From: Tretioscincus oriximinensis
Taxonomy: Eukaryota; Chordata; Lepidosauria; Squamata; Gymnophthalmidae
Assembly: GCA_022410635.1 (NCBI GenBank)
Contig: JAJVDF010000029.1
Location: forward strand, 1,729,473-1,793,472
Length of the DNA: 64,000 nucleotides
Direction of reading: 5' to 3'
Under the pieces are notes generated by a model, which saw only the letters and a program-made list of their open reading frames with translations, had not been told where the DNA came from and searched no databases. The position numbers and the translations under genes are program-made. Shown in pieces: positions 34,093-45,840 of this stretch (position 1 is the first letter of the stretch; each line of letters opens with the position of its first letter).

Positions 34093-35715
34093 TCATTAGA
34101 GTAATGTGCTAATTACTCTGAAATGGAACTGGGGTAAAATTACTTTCTGCCACAAGCAGAATTTGGCCTATTATCTCTGATACATGTATCCTGAAGAAAC
34201 GTTTACTTAATATTTGACTGCCTGTCACAAAAAAAATCATGCATGAAATAAGTACCTGTTTTACTAAGTAGTGTATCAATAAAAGAGATTAGCCGTTATG
34301 ACTGAGTTTTATTGGCAAACTTGTACTATATTTTCCCTGAAGGCAATAGATATATGGGAATAAAAAAAATAGAAAGATGTTATTCGACTTTAATCTATTG
34401 CTGTTTCACTGGAAATGTTCAATATATGTTAAAGAAACAACATTATAGAAAATTGCGTGTTGGAAGATATCTACATTCTTGTTTGCTGTGATACACAGAT
34501 AGTTATCACAATAGTCATCTAAGAAAACCCACATGATCCTTGTAGACAAATTAGCAGTCCCTGTTTACTTGGTTAAATGGTTCTGATGCCCATGTTAGTG
34601 GCCCAAGAATCCCTATTTTAGTTTTAAACAAATAAAGCAAGTTTCTGGTTTTCATGACTTGAAGAACAGTATTAATAGCTCACTGCAATGGACAGGAAGG
34701 AACAAAACAAAAGAAAATGTAGTATTTTTACCTTGGCTCCCCAATGGCAAGGCTAGGTGAAAAGATTTGTTATCTGCCTTCATTGCCATCAAGGTAGCTG
34801 TCTTTTCTCATATGTGTCAGGAGGAGGAGCAGAAAATTCCATCACCTTTTCCTTGTCTGCCGGAATTGCACAAACAGTTACATGTGCAAGTTAGAACAGC
34901 TTCAGACACGTCTCTAAAAGGCACAATACGATATTGGCTGACATTTCTGAGATGAAAAGTGTCTGGGCAATCACCGTGGGAGGTAAAACAAAATTCACTG
35001 TTGAAAACCACAAGGTTAGAATATCCTCAGGATGAACCAGTTTCTTCTAGAGAAATGTTGAGGTCGCAACCCAAAACTTTATTTATGCAAAGCAGAAGGT
35101 CTCCTAGCTGCTGTTCTTGTAAAAAGTGCAGGTCACAATTTAAGACAATCAAGTCCACTTCAGTTGAGGAGTTACTCCGTGGGTAACTGCAGGCCTTCAA
35201 AATTTGCCAGACATCAAACTGGCCAGATCTCGTATATTGGACTGGGAGTGGTCATAACTTGATAGTAAGACTGCCTAGAAAGTGCAGAATTTTGAATAGA
35301 ACTCCCCAGGATCCTATATTTATTAGAAAACCAGAACAGGTTTATCCATGTAAGCATTAAGCATAGTCTTTGGACCTTTAAGCACCAACTTAATAATGTG
35401 TTTTAAGAAATTCACAATTGTCTGCATGGGAATATTGTTACAACAGGTTAGTTGTAATATAGGAGCACATTAATCTACTTTATATGTGTAATAATGCCAC
35501 TAAAAATGTGTTAGCAATAATGTATTTGCATGTAGCATAGATCTCTGTGGACAGGTGCAAATGATGTTGCAACAACTAAGGTTTGGAGTGTTCCAAGTGC
35601 AGATTCTCAGCATTTTTTCAAAGACGGCTTCAAAGCTGCCTGTGAAGTCAGTTTTGTAGTTGTCCAACAAGAAGTGCTGAACCTCAGAGATGTCTTCTAA
35701 GGTACTGCTAAAGTG
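34093..35715. other. No recognised feature
   Basis: About 1.6 kb of AT-rich DNA. Frames at 34767-34955, 34959-35186 and 35500-35760 have no recognisable domain. Confidence 0.35.
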
Positions 35716-36883
35716 AACTTTTTTTTTTTTGAGTTTTTGAGTTTTATTAAACAAAATCAAAAGGTTACAGAGTAAATGAAAGAAATGAAAGAAGCCTGTT
35801 GCACCCCCCCACCCTCGCCCAAGCCGAGGTAGGTAACATTCAATTTATCCATCTTTGTTCCTGTAGCATCAGGATAGTTTCTTTTAATGGGATGTACGAG
35901 TCCAGTGTTCCAGCGTAGGCGATGAGTCTGCTCCATTTAATTGTCCATGTAGTATGAGNGCGGTATCCCAGCACTTGCAGTCTGTTTTCCCGTATTACAT
36001 CGAATAAAANAAATTCTATTATATAATCCCACCATGAGTTGATATTCCATTTCGTCTGGTCCTTCCACCCTCGAACTATTACTAAATGCCCAGCCAGTAT
36101 TGCAAATTCAATGAANACCCTATCAGCCAATGTAGAAACTACGGGGTCCATTACTCCAAACATCCAACAATGGTCCGTATCTTGTACATTAGTGTTAGTT
36201 ATTAACCGAATCTGATTAAACATAGTGTTACGGAATTGTTTAACTACCCGACATGTGGCCCACATGTGGATGTATGTGCCCCGTTCCTGGCATCCATGCC
36301 AGCATAGAGGTGAAATTCCCGTCATGTGGGCCAGTTGACATGGGGTTCTGTACCATTTCGTTAATTTTTTCAGTTCTGTTTCTCTTACTTTTGTGTCTTT
36401 GTATTTGTGGAATCTGGATGGAATGGTTCATGCATGAGTGGTTCATGCTTGGAATTTCTTGGTTCCAAAAATTAAATAATTTGTTACTGTTGTCAAATTT
36501 TTTAGAATTAAGCTCAACGTAGATTTCTTTTATCAGTTTCTTCCCCCCTGTTATAATTTGACCTGTTATCTGTTCGATCTTAGAGGATCCAATCATGGAA
36601 AGTTTTATGTCCCTATTGTTAATAATGTGAGATAGGGCTTGTTGCTGCAACCAGAATCTCTGGCCATCTTGGGTGGACAATCTTGTAATTCTTGCCCAAT
36701 CCACGATTGCTCCGTTGGAGTCAATTGATACAGAATGTGATTGTACATGATATAATATGTGACAATAATTTGGCATTTGCACAGCAATACAAGTTGTTCC
36801 ACCTCTCATGTAAATCAAGCTGTACGCAAATGATGCAAACACCTGTGGCTGTAACTAATCCACATTTACCTAAAGCACATTAA
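35716..36883 (-). mobile_element. L1-clade LINE, 5'-truncated, ORF2 C-terminal end
   Basis: Two overlapping minus frames (36842-36240 and 36325-35840) together cover the C-terminal end of L1 ORF2, with a frame change near 36.3 kb. The second frame contains the C-terminal cysteine motif CWHGCQERGTYIHMWATC (C-x3-C-x7-H-x4-C, as in L1 ORF2). The upstream part ends near 'MFASFAYSLIYMRGGTT'. The 3' UTR has an AATAAA-type signal (reverse at about 35750) and ends in poly-A (poly-T at about 35718-35730). CTAAAGTG stands outside both ends (35708-35715 and 36884-36891), a possible short target duplication. Ns and stops make it inactive. Confidence 0.82.
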
Positions 36884-36891
36884 CTAAAGTG

Positions 36892-37214
36892 GATTAAGAG
36901 AGATACAGTCAAATCGGGCCTTTAATTCCCTGGTATAATAACAATGCCAACAACCTGGACTGCTGTTTGGTGGTAACTCAGAAAAATAAGGAACAGAACA
37001 TAGCAGCAGGAGAGTTGGCTTGTGTTAGNTCTTTCTTGAACTTGGCTTAAGGTCTTGGCAATTAGAGGAAATGAAGCATTCATACCATTAATTGCCCCAG
37101 AATCCCTCAGCTATCTTTTGCTCATTTGTGCCCCTTACCTGAGATGGGACTGCTTAACAACAGACCACAAGTATCCTAGAGTGATGAGAGTGAGAAGGAN
37201 TACCTCTCGTGCTC
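36892..37214. other. No recognised feature
   Basis: Short spacer between the L1 and the gypsy remnant. I could not extend integrase sequence into it. Confidence 0.35.
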
Positions 37215-37608
37215 AGTATTGAGTGACACACCAATATGGGCCATTTCTACACCAGGCACCATTCTCCCTGCCCAGCAGCAGTTGAGCTGGAACTGCCNGC
37301 TCATTACAAAATCTACCCAGTGTTCCATGTGAGCTTGCTCAAGGTTGCCTCTGAGGCCTCTGGCACACCACCGCCTTCCATCTTAGTAGATGGGCACAAG
37401 CACTTTGAAGTGCAGGACATTGGGGACGCTCAAGTGCAGGGCAGGAAACTGCAATACTTTGTGCTTTGGAAGCACTTGCCTGTGGCTGAATACTGCTGGC
37501 TGGATGCGTAGGACATAAAAGCTTCTGCAGTGGTCCAGGCATTTTACAATCACTACCCCCTCAAACCGAAAGGGGTGGGGGTAATCTTGGGGGGGGGGCG
37601 GGGCGGGA
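37215..37608 (+). mobile_element. Ty3/gypsy retrotransposon, integrase C-terminus and polypurine tract
   Basis: The plus frame 37236-37511 shows the GPY/F-like end of a gypsy integrase (AVELEL, then AHYKIYPVFHVSLLK) followed by a chromodomain-like tail (PPPSILVDGHKHFEVQDIGD, then KLQYFVLWKHLPVAEYCWLDA). In the family this tail helps target integration to chromatin. After the stop a G-rich tract (about 37590-37608) forms the polypurine tract immediately before the LTR. Everything upstream (gag, protease, RT, most of integrase) is missing. One N lies in the frame. It is a chromovirus-type retrotransposon remnant, not a functional element. Confidence 0.85.
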
Positions 37609-37911
37609 TGTCATGCATGCATGACATGTAAATAGTATTGTATATATGTTTCACTGATTTTGAGTTTTGGAGGGAAACCTCTGTATTTTGGAGGGAAACC
37701 TCAAATGTTTAAATGCAGCCAATCTGGGCTGAATTTTTCAAGCGGGAAAATAGGAATGCAGTGATTGGCCAAAGGACTGTATAAATATACCTGCCTTGGC
37801 AGCAGGCAATCACTGCAGACCTAACANAGATGCTCTCTAGAGCTGTAATAAATCACTTTCAGAGCNGGTAATCACTTGCCTGAGTGTTTATTCACCATCG
37901 AGAGTCTCACA
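37609..37911 (+). repeat. Gypsy 3' LTR (303 bp)
   Basis: Starts with the palindrome TGTCATGCATGCATGACA and ends GAGAGTCTCACA. Inside are two copies of GGAGGGAAACCTC (about 37668-37705), a TATA-like TATAAATATACC near 37780 and an AATAAATCACTTTC polyadenylation word near 37849. It follows the polypurine tract directly, so it is the 3' LTR of the integrase remnant. A matching solo LTR in the opposite orientation lies at 19.7-21.4 kb. Confidence 0.82.
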
Positions 37912-38012
37912 TTTTACAAGGTGTTTATTGTGGAGAGAAGAACAGAAGGTTATGTTAGCTGCTTTGATTCCCTTTGGGTTGAGAAAAGAAGGGCATCAAA
38001 AGCAACTCCTCT
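37912..38012 (+). mobile_element. SINE 3' part (Sauria tail), 5' part missing
   Basis: ACAAGGTGTTTATTGTGGAG AGAAGAACAGAAGG, then TTTGATTCCCTTTGGGTTGA GAAAAGAAGGGCAT. This is the second half of the SINE type seen complete at 23.1 kb. It abuts the LTR end, so the gypsy element probably inserted into the SINE. The tRNA-like half is not visible on the other side. Confidence 0.6.
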
Positions 38013-38127
38013 TTCTCACCCAATATATGAAAGGATTAAAAAAATTAATATCCAAACTGGAAGACCGAGGAGCATGAATGTTTCCACATCCAAGATGCAG
38101 ATGGTGGAGCTCAATCTCATATATGTT

Positions 38128-38196
38128 CATAGAACCAAAGAGTTGGAAGGGATCTCCAGGATTATCAAGTCCAACCCTGCTCAGTGCTAAATGCAC
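38128..38196 (-). mobile_element. CR1-type LINE 3' terminal fragment
   Basis: CATAGAACCAAAGAGTTGGA AGGGATCTCCAGGATTATCA AGTCCAACCCTGCTCAG is the typical antisense form of a CR1 3' end. It is 70 bases long and non-coding. Confidence 0.65.
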
Positions 38197-40620
38197 ATAT
38201 ATGATGCTTCAATAAATACTACGTAGATATCATAATATTCCAAATAAATGTGATAGCATCAAATGACATTTCTGTTAACAATAACTGAACTCTGATTATG
38301 CTAAATTAATTCTGTTTAATAGATCAAATATTGGTAAAGAATAACTTTTGCATAATCAGCATGACTAGCACAATATTTTCTACGTACAGATAAATGTGCA
38401 CAATATTCTACTAATATATAAGGAAGGAAATGACAGACTAAATGATAATTTCCCCTAGATCTTCAAGTAATATTACCTGGAATCTCTAGTTCAGTACACC
38501 TTCAGCATACATAAATAATATTGTTCCCAACAGGGAGGATTACTGCATTATCCATATGAAAAATCCAGGCCCCAAACCCTATTTGTAGCTCCATTAACCT
38601 AAAGAACTGGTCTGAATGCTCCATTTGCCTTTGAAATAAAGAGCAAGCAGTTGTTCAGGGCTCAAATCCCTATCATTTCATGTTGCTTTCTCCATTATGA
38701 GAGGAACATAAGGGTCCCCAATCATTATTTCTGACTCTGCCGTTACAAAAGGTATGGAAAGCTGTGTTTTCACTCCATTAGGCTTCAGAAATAAAAAGAA
38801 TGATTGCTTAAGTCTAGAATAATTATTTCAGCCAGCTTCCCTCAGCACAGAGCAGGCTGAGTCCCAGACTTAGGCTGACAAATTAATTTCTATTATTTAT
38901 ATTTTCTTGAAAACTCACTAAGCTCAGGATCCATTTAACAGCTGAAACAGCTTTATTTGGGAGGCTGTGTTTTCCTGTGGTCACACCTGTCAAACAACAA
39001 GAAGCTGATCATTCCCTCCATGAAACCTGTCAACATTCTCATGATTTACATCAGCACAGGTGTATAGAACAGGTGCATCTGCAGCTGTCTGGCCTTCCTG
39101 CACAGAAATGTCTAGAAATAGAAAGTTTGTCCTGAGGCATTGTTTCCTTCTTCAGTTCACTTCAAGTGCCTGGTTTACATAACTGATTTTGAAACTCCAT
39201 ATGTTCTCAAATCCACTAAGCCACACCCAATATTCAAACTGAGATTTTTATTCTGGATTTTCCTCTGTAAGGACATGAAATAATGTTAAGATATTACCAT
39301 ATCAAGGACATATATAGTGGAGAGATGTGCAACCAGGACCGAAACCTTTCCAGTCCATTCAGCTGAATGTTCCCGTGTGACAAGGATCTTGTTCCCTTCA
39401 ACTTTTTTATAATGTTCTGATGCTTGCTAAGAGGCAATCAAAGCATTTCTCGATACATTTATGGCAGAGGTAAAGTCCAAGGAAAAGAAAGGGGCAGGGG
39501 GAATATAATGGAAATAAAATGCAATTTTCAAATTTAACTAAGGATGCATCCACACAGCTGCTTTTTCTAGTGCTTTTCTTGTATTTCTTGTGTTCCTATG
39601 TTTCCATTGCTCATCTGTACCTCTTCTGTCTTTGGTTGTAGCTCCCATTGCAGGGCTGATGATTTCAAAGAAAAAATGTTTCCTTTTAAAATTGCCTGAG
39701 ATTTGGAGGCTGCTAGTTTTGTCTACCCTTCATTGCTGCTTTTTCCTGTGAAAAAACAGCTGATGGGTGCCCTAAGGGCTCCGATCTTGCTACAGCAAGG
39801 CAAGCACACAAGCAAAGAATTGTGAGACAATGCTGCATCTTGGCAACTTTTGCAAGCAATGTCCACATCGTGCATCATAGTACTACAGCTGGATATCATC
39901 CTTCAGAAACTGCATAAAACAGCCAGAACAAACATAATGAGAACCCCTTTTAGTGCTACCACAGGTGGGTCTCTGCAATTACTTGTGGCAAATCCCTCTG
40001 AATCATGCTATGGAAGCATTAAAATTAGATGTGCAATCATTGGTCTGTTTACCAAAAGGAAGTTTTTCTATTTTTTTTTTAACTGGGATTATTCCCAAAT
40101 GCACGTGCATGAGACTGCAGCCACAATTTATGAAATACTTTTAACACCATAACTTATTAATTTCCAAAAAGTTAAAATGATTATCAAGTTATTCCTAGAG
40201 CAGTCAGGCTGAAACTTAGATGTGTTATAATTAATAAAAACACTAATGGAGTCTTCATTGCACTATTAAGGTCTTTTAAAATTTAGTCTGGAAACCTTTC
40301 AACACCATTAAATACACCTTTGTCACATGACAGAGTGTGCTTTATAATAGACTCATTAACATTCATAGTGTAATTCAAACCCATCCATTAACATCTGGCA
40401 AGCAGGAGTTTTAACTCCCTCCCACACCTAGGAAGCTCTTTTCCAGTTTTATCTATCAGAACATAAAGTAATTCTTAGCAGCCCTTTCTAGCACATTTAT
40501 CAAGCGGGACACGTGATAGTCATAGGTAGCTTGGATATACAGCTATAAACCATGAGCACAGGTCCCAAAAAACTAGAATGGCTTTGATATTTATCACTGT
40601 AAGTATGAAAATAGAATATG
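38197..40620. other. Repeat-poor DNA, possible conserved non-coding sequence
   Basis: About 2.4 kb in which I recognise no repeat. Two tracts have the balanced, motif-dense look of conserved non-coding elements: 38820-39120 (E-box words CAGGTG, CACCTG, CAGCTG) and 40130-40420 (TTAATAAA/TAATTA-type words). This is an impression from composition only. Frame 39850-40152 has no domain motif. Confidence 0.25.
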
Positions 40621-42022
40621 TGGTTTCTCTTCATCCACTCTGTCACCTCCCCACTCCTCTGCTGCCCCTCCTATATCCACCATCTCTCTACTCTTCTGCC
40701 ACTTTTTCTTCTCCACACCTTATCCATCTCTTCCCCGTCCTTCTTTATTCTATACCTAGCATCAATTTGTGAGGTAGGTGGCAGGTAGGGGCCCCTGAAG
40801 GTTTGGCCATTAAAGCCCCCCTCCCCAAGTGTGCCTGGGCCCTCTCTCCCACCCAGTTTTCTTAACTTGTTTTGAAGCTCTTCAGTGCCACGCGCAGGGT
40901 CTCTGACATGCCAAAAGGTGGTAATCACATCAGAGACCCAGCCACATAGTGCTGAAGAGAAAAACAAGGTAAGAAAACCAAGAGGGAAGCCCGCCTGTAG
41001 GGAATTATCCAGAGGACACATATTAAAAGTATCATATTATATTAATATCAAATATACCTGTCTGGACCTAAGCAACCAAAGTGAGGCCTCTGGGATATTC
41101 TTGCAAAAATTTCTTTGGTCAAGCTGACCTTTGCTCTACCCCAGGAACAGACTTAATCTTTTTCCTCTCCCTCAGGGGGCACCTGTGAATAGGTAGCCCC
41201 TTTCTAAATGGCTTTTCTGATAGGCCATTAATCTATTCAGGTAAGGGGAAGTCAATTGTTTGCTCAAGACTTGGGCTAGCTTGGCTCCCCTGCTGAGAAA
41301 ACCTCTTAGGCTGCATAGCCTTAAGCCACCCCATTGTACTAAGGGGAAGCCTCTATTTACCTTTCTCTGTCTATCTCTGGTTGCAGCAATCTATCTTTGA
41401 TTGCCTTNAATCAAGGACCATCAGAACCTTTGGCCCTTGAGAGTGAGTCACTGTTCATGTCCTTAATTTGATTGACAGGGTATCACAATGGAAGCTAAAG
41501 TCCATTCAGTAGTCACACCACACTCACACCTTTGCCCATATTTGGATTTCCTGTACCCAGGCTGCACCCACTTGGGAGGGGGAGTAACGCATCATCTGTG
41601 ACATCGCTGACCCACGTTGGGTCTCCTCCACCCCTTTTACCTCGTCATAATTTGATACACGCCTTCTGATATCAAGGTCAATAAAAGTTGAAGTTTTGAG
41701 CTCCTCTGGAGGAATCCATGACCCGTGGGTCCTCCTAGGATGCGCCTGTTACNTAAAGCTTTGTCTGTGTGAATCCTTCGACATGTGTTCCTGGCTCCAG
41801 GGCAAGCTACCTCAATCCACCAGCTCATATCCTTGAATATCAGGGAAGCAACTCCATTACCCGCCCCTATGTTTTCAGCTTCAGGGCCCCCAAGAGCCTA
41901 GCTTTGTTGCCCATTTTATACCAATTTTCATTTTTAACAAAAGAAAAATGCCCTTGTAAATGGTCTTCCTTTTTGTACATAGGGAAGATTATGTACTAAA
42001 ATTAATTTCTCCCTTAAATTAA
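40621..42022. other. No recognised gene; pyrimidine-rich tract and LTR-like end
   Basis: CT-rich sequence at 40620-40750 supports a 116-codon minus frame that is compositional. At 41660-41730, AAGGTCAATAAAAGTTGAAG followed by GGAATCCATGACCC resembles the polyadenylation and terminal part of an LTR, but I find no matching start. Nothing else is recognised. Confidence 0.3.
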
Positions 42023-42321
42023 GGGACAGTGATATAGTGATTAAGAGCCCTGGTGTTTAAGCAGAGATACTGACTTCGAAGCTCTGTGTCGTCTGTGGAA
42101 AGGGGTGAGCACCCTCTACTGGCCTCAGCTCTAGCTAACCCAGCTATTCAAAAGCAAGGAATTGCCATTAGATAAATGGAGATCATCGCAGCATGTTGGA
42201 GGTGGTGGTTTGAATGTAAGACTTCAGGCAAAAAATAAACATGTAAGTTGCTTTGAATCCCTTTGGGTGAGAAAACTAAGGTATAAAACCCAGTTCTCCT
42301 CCTCCTCTTCCTCCTTCAATA
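42023..42321 (+). mobile_element. tRNA-derived SINE with Sauria tail
   Basis: Plus strand: GACAGTGATATAGTGATTAA (A-box region), ACTTCGAAGCTCTGTGTCG (B-box region), GAGCACCCTCTACTGGCCTC and ATTCAAAAGCAAGGAATTGC. It ends GTAAGTTGCTTTGAATCCCT, TTGGGTGAGAAAACTAAGG and TATAAAACCCAGTTC with a CTCCTCCTC tail. The head and body belong to the same subtype as the 2.6 and 6.1 kb copies, without their leader. Confidence 0.75.
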
Positions 42322-43060
42322 AAATTTGTGTGGTGTCTTCATGAACAACAGGACAATGTCAACAAACAATGGATGCCCACACTTTCAACCAATGATAGAA
42401 TTTGGAAGTAGGATGCTTATGATTGACTGACAGCAAGAGCACTACTTATAGCCTGCTGGTGGAACTTGCTGAGCTCACTACAGGCAGGAAAGAAACAGGC
42501 CTGCACAGTTAAGCTCAGCAAGCCCAACACATCTGCAACTCTCTCCCACTTCCCCACCCCTCCCCACCCTCTTTGCCATTGCTACATCCCCTCCAACTCA
42601 TCCCTTCTACATCCCCACCCTTCACCACATGCTCTCCACATTCTGTTTGTTATGCACCAGGCATAAATTTAACATAAAGGAGAGGTCGTACTCAGTGTAC
42701 AATAAGCCAGTTCTGAAACACGAGTTTGTTGCTAGCAAGAATATTGTGGGACTTTTCAAATGGAATAGACAAGGCCATTAGGCTTGAGCTTACAATATTA
42801 TATAGAAGCTGTCCTCAGGGCAGCATGCACACATGATAGGGTTGGAACACTGAAGTGGAGATTATATAGCGACATGATGATGGCATTTTTACAGCAATAC
42901 AACTAGAGGAACATTACAGTAAACTAGAGCAAATTACAGTATTTCTGCAAACGTATGGTGATTCTGTATTACTGGTGTACACAAAGATGACTTTAAAACC
43001 CAGCTTTAAACAATTATGGATTTGGTTGAGGTGGAATAGACCATTTCTTCCCAAAATGGG
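42322..43060. other. No recognised feature; C-rich tract
   Basis: A CCCCACCCCTCC-type tract lies at 42540-42620. No gene was recognised. Confidence 0.35.
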
Positions 43061-43374
43061 TGTCAGGGATAGCCTCTAAGGTTGTGAACACTAAGGTCCA
43101 GCAAACGACCGTTGATTGTTTATTAGTTTTGAGGGTCTGAATTTGAAGGTTTGTGTTAAATGCTGATAGGTCAGAAGTGGGAATATTCTAGAAGGGGCCA
43201 TATGTCACCTGCTGATTGACTGGAGTCCCCAAAGAAGGCTATATAAGGCCAACGGATTAGCCATTCTGCTGCTCCTGGTTGAATCCAGTTGCCAGCCGAA
43301 GTCTCTTTAATAAAATCACTTTCTGTTTTTGATTAATGGTATGGTTCTTTGAGAGTTTTAAGAATGGCCTCACA
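43061..43374 (+). repeat. Probable solo LTR (314 bp)
   Basis: Begins TGTCAGGGATAGCC and ends ATGGCCTCACA. A TATA-like GGCTATATAAGG lies near 43239 and AATAAAATCACTTTCTG near 43309, followed by about 60 bases. This promoter-poly(A)-TG...CA layout is that of a retroviral-type LTR. It differs in sequence from the 37.6-kb gypsy LTR. No clear target duplication (ATGGG versus AGCGA) and no primer-binding site or internal coding region were seen. Confidence 0.5.
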
Positions 43375-44230
43375 AGCGAACAGGAGCACAATTTTTTTTC
43401 AATGGGATTTACTCATTTGAGTGTAAATGATCTTCCTTACCTCTGAATTATATTTATCCAAATTTTCCAATTTTATTTTAATATACTGTATAGTTTGTTT
43501 CAATGCCTTTAAGCTCCAACCGATATTTGAACTGTTGGTCCATCTCACATGCAACACTTTGAAGAGGACAAGGTAGATTTTTCCTCTCTGAATCCAACTG
43601 CGATAGTTGCCCTTTCCTTGACCGTGATGTTCTTCAAAAAAGCTAGAAATAACTTCAGGCATCCTTTTGTCTTGTATATATTAACAAAAAGCAGCAGCAC
43701 AAACTTTTTAACAGCAGTATTAACTTTTTAACAGTTTGAATCTTTTGTTGATTTGTAAATGTTGGTGTTCCCAAATCTTCCATTTTTTCATGTTCTTGTG
43801 TATCTTAAGCATGTTTCTTTGGTTTTAGCAGATTTATTGTCCTGCAGTTCTGCTTCACTCAAAATTCTGACCTTTTGCACCATTTTGTCCCTTCAAAATG
43901 ACCTCTTCCCCTTTGTGAGATAAATGAAGTATCTAAAATTAGAGCCAGAAACAGCTACTGACAAATTTTTGTTTTCAAAAAGCCAAAGAAGAATCCAGAG
44001 ACAGAAGAGACCACAAATCCCACTACTATAGTCTTAATATGATTTCGTGGAGAAGTAACATGATATTATGGTTAACTTCATCATTGCTAAATGGGTTAGA
44101 TCTTAAACAAGCATCTAACGTGATTTCAAACCATCTTTCCTCTAAAGCTAAAGGACAGCTAATTTTCTTTTGTCGCTGACTATACAGCTCCATTGCTCTC
44201 TGGCTCTCTGAATCTTAAAGTAAAAGCAGA
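43375..44230 (-). other. Unclassified tract, possible old L1-type 5' region
   Basis: A T-run at about 43392-43399 could be the poly-A of a minus-strand retrocopy. Frames on the minus strand (43662-43399, and MVQKVRILSEAELQDNKSAK starting near 43883) are interrupted and only loosely recall L1 ORF1. I would not call it a LINE without a search. Confidence 0.2.
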
Positions 44231-45023
44231 GCAAATCACAGCCACATACTGTATGTTTATTTCCCCCGGTTTTGTTTTCCTTCCTTAATTTAGCACATTA
44301 TCACTCAAGTCTAAAGGCATCCAGTAGGAGCATAATAAATGCATTTCATTTTATAGTTTCTTGTTTTATAGTTCTTGGAAAAAAGTGAGAACCTTTCAAT
44401 CACACTGTTTAAGGAATATCATTTTTGAAGGTACTCCAATGGTAGTGTCTGAGTGGGATGTGCAGTGGTTCCTCCACAAAGCAAAATAGGACTGTTCTTT
44501 AATAAGGAAACAAAAATAATGGAATCATGAAATACATAGTAGGAAAGGGACTGGAGCAGAGTAAAATACAAACAAAGGCCTGTTTTGCATTGTGTTAGTC
44601 CATTTTATGTGAATTAGCTGAAGTCATTGCTATGTACAACATCTTGGACAATGCAGTCCACTTCAGCATTGCCTCCCAAAGCATCTCTAGGGCTCAGCAC
44701 TTACTGATGGGCAGATATCTCTGAGGTTACTTTCAAATGCAGCTTGGGAATTGTTCTTAAAAAAGTGATAAATTTTGGATATGCCTGCACTTTGAAGGCA
44801 TTCTGAACCCACATTTCTACAACAATGTTATTTCTTTTTAACCGCACATATTTGTTCTACTTGTAAATATACCACTGCTAATGTACATAAGCCAGCATTA
44901 TTACGTATGTGTGGTAGTTTAATATGATTTACTAATAATGATTTTTAAGGAACAGTTTCAACACATCTAATAGCAGACAACATATATAGTATAGTGGAAT
45001 AGGGAGCTACTTAAAACACATTA
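44231..45023. other. No recognised feature
   Basis: AT-rich DNA without repeats that I can name. Confidence 0.35.
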
Positions 45024-45472
45024 CTAATCCTGTGCAAAAAGGGCCAAACAATCAAGCTTCTGCATAGAGACAGAGGGTATGTCCATACAACAGTTTTGTG
45101 GAATAATGTTCCACCACTCTTCAGCCATACATCTTAATGGAGGCTTTGATAAGCTCATCCAGAAGAAATCTCCATTTGGAGAGGAATCTTCTATTGCAGA
45201 CCTTTTCCAACTGCATGGCAAAAGGTAGCATCCTCCATTAAGAGCTGCCTGAGGTCCTGTCGTCTGTCCCCATCCTCGCGAAGACGCAAACAGCTACAGA
45301 AGACACCAAGTATGCACAACTCAGTCTCCTGCATTCTTGGCAGCCTCATGCCAGTTCCCTGCAGCTCCAAATAAAGGAATGTCCACCTTTCCCCAGCAAA
45401 ATTCACAATCACTTGTAGACTGTGGATTTCTCTCGCTTTCCCCCTCTGTATGGATGTAGCCAGAATCTGCAA
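45024..45472 (-). other. Two overlapping unidentified minus-strand frames
   Basis: Frames 45472-45191 (93 codons) and 45221-45024 (65 codons) overlap by 31 bases in different phases. The first includes LQVIVNFAGERWTFLYLELQ and CLRLREDGDRRQDLRQLLME. The second includes MAEEWWNIIPQNCCMDIPSV. I do not recognise either. The region is slightly richer in GC than its flanks. It could be a frameshifted transposon-derived or retrocopy sequence, or chance. Confidence 0.2.
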
Positions 45473-45534
45473 AACTATTCACAAGAAGCAGCATTATAGC
45501 CTATTTGGAAATAATGTGGAACAATCTAATGCCC

Positions 45535-45840
45535 TGTGGGGTAGGTTTAGCTGTTTTTACTGCCTAGAAATTTCCTCCTAACATCTGTTCTGATCTCTTT
45601 ACTTTCAGTTACATCCCACTATCTTTAGCCTTACTCTCAGGACAATAGAGAACAAATCTTCCTTTCTTGTACACATCTACTTTTAAATATTTGCAGATCA
45701 CTATCACATATCCCTCCTTCGCCTTCTCTTCTGCAAGCTAAACAAGCTCAGCTATTGCAAATGTTCCTCACAGCAATTGGCTTACAGATCTATTATCATT
45801 CTGATAACCCTCCTCTGCATTCAATTCAACTCCTCAGTGT
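45535..45840 (-). mobile_element. CR1-type LINE fragment, decayed
   Basis: The forward strand carries antisense CR1 words: GAAATTTCCTCCTAACATCT, CAGATCACTATCACATATCC, CTTCTGCAAGCTAAACAAGC and CTGATAACCCTCCTCTGCAT. This corresponds to the C-terminal ORF2 region of CR1 in antisense. No frame survives. Confidence 0.6.
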
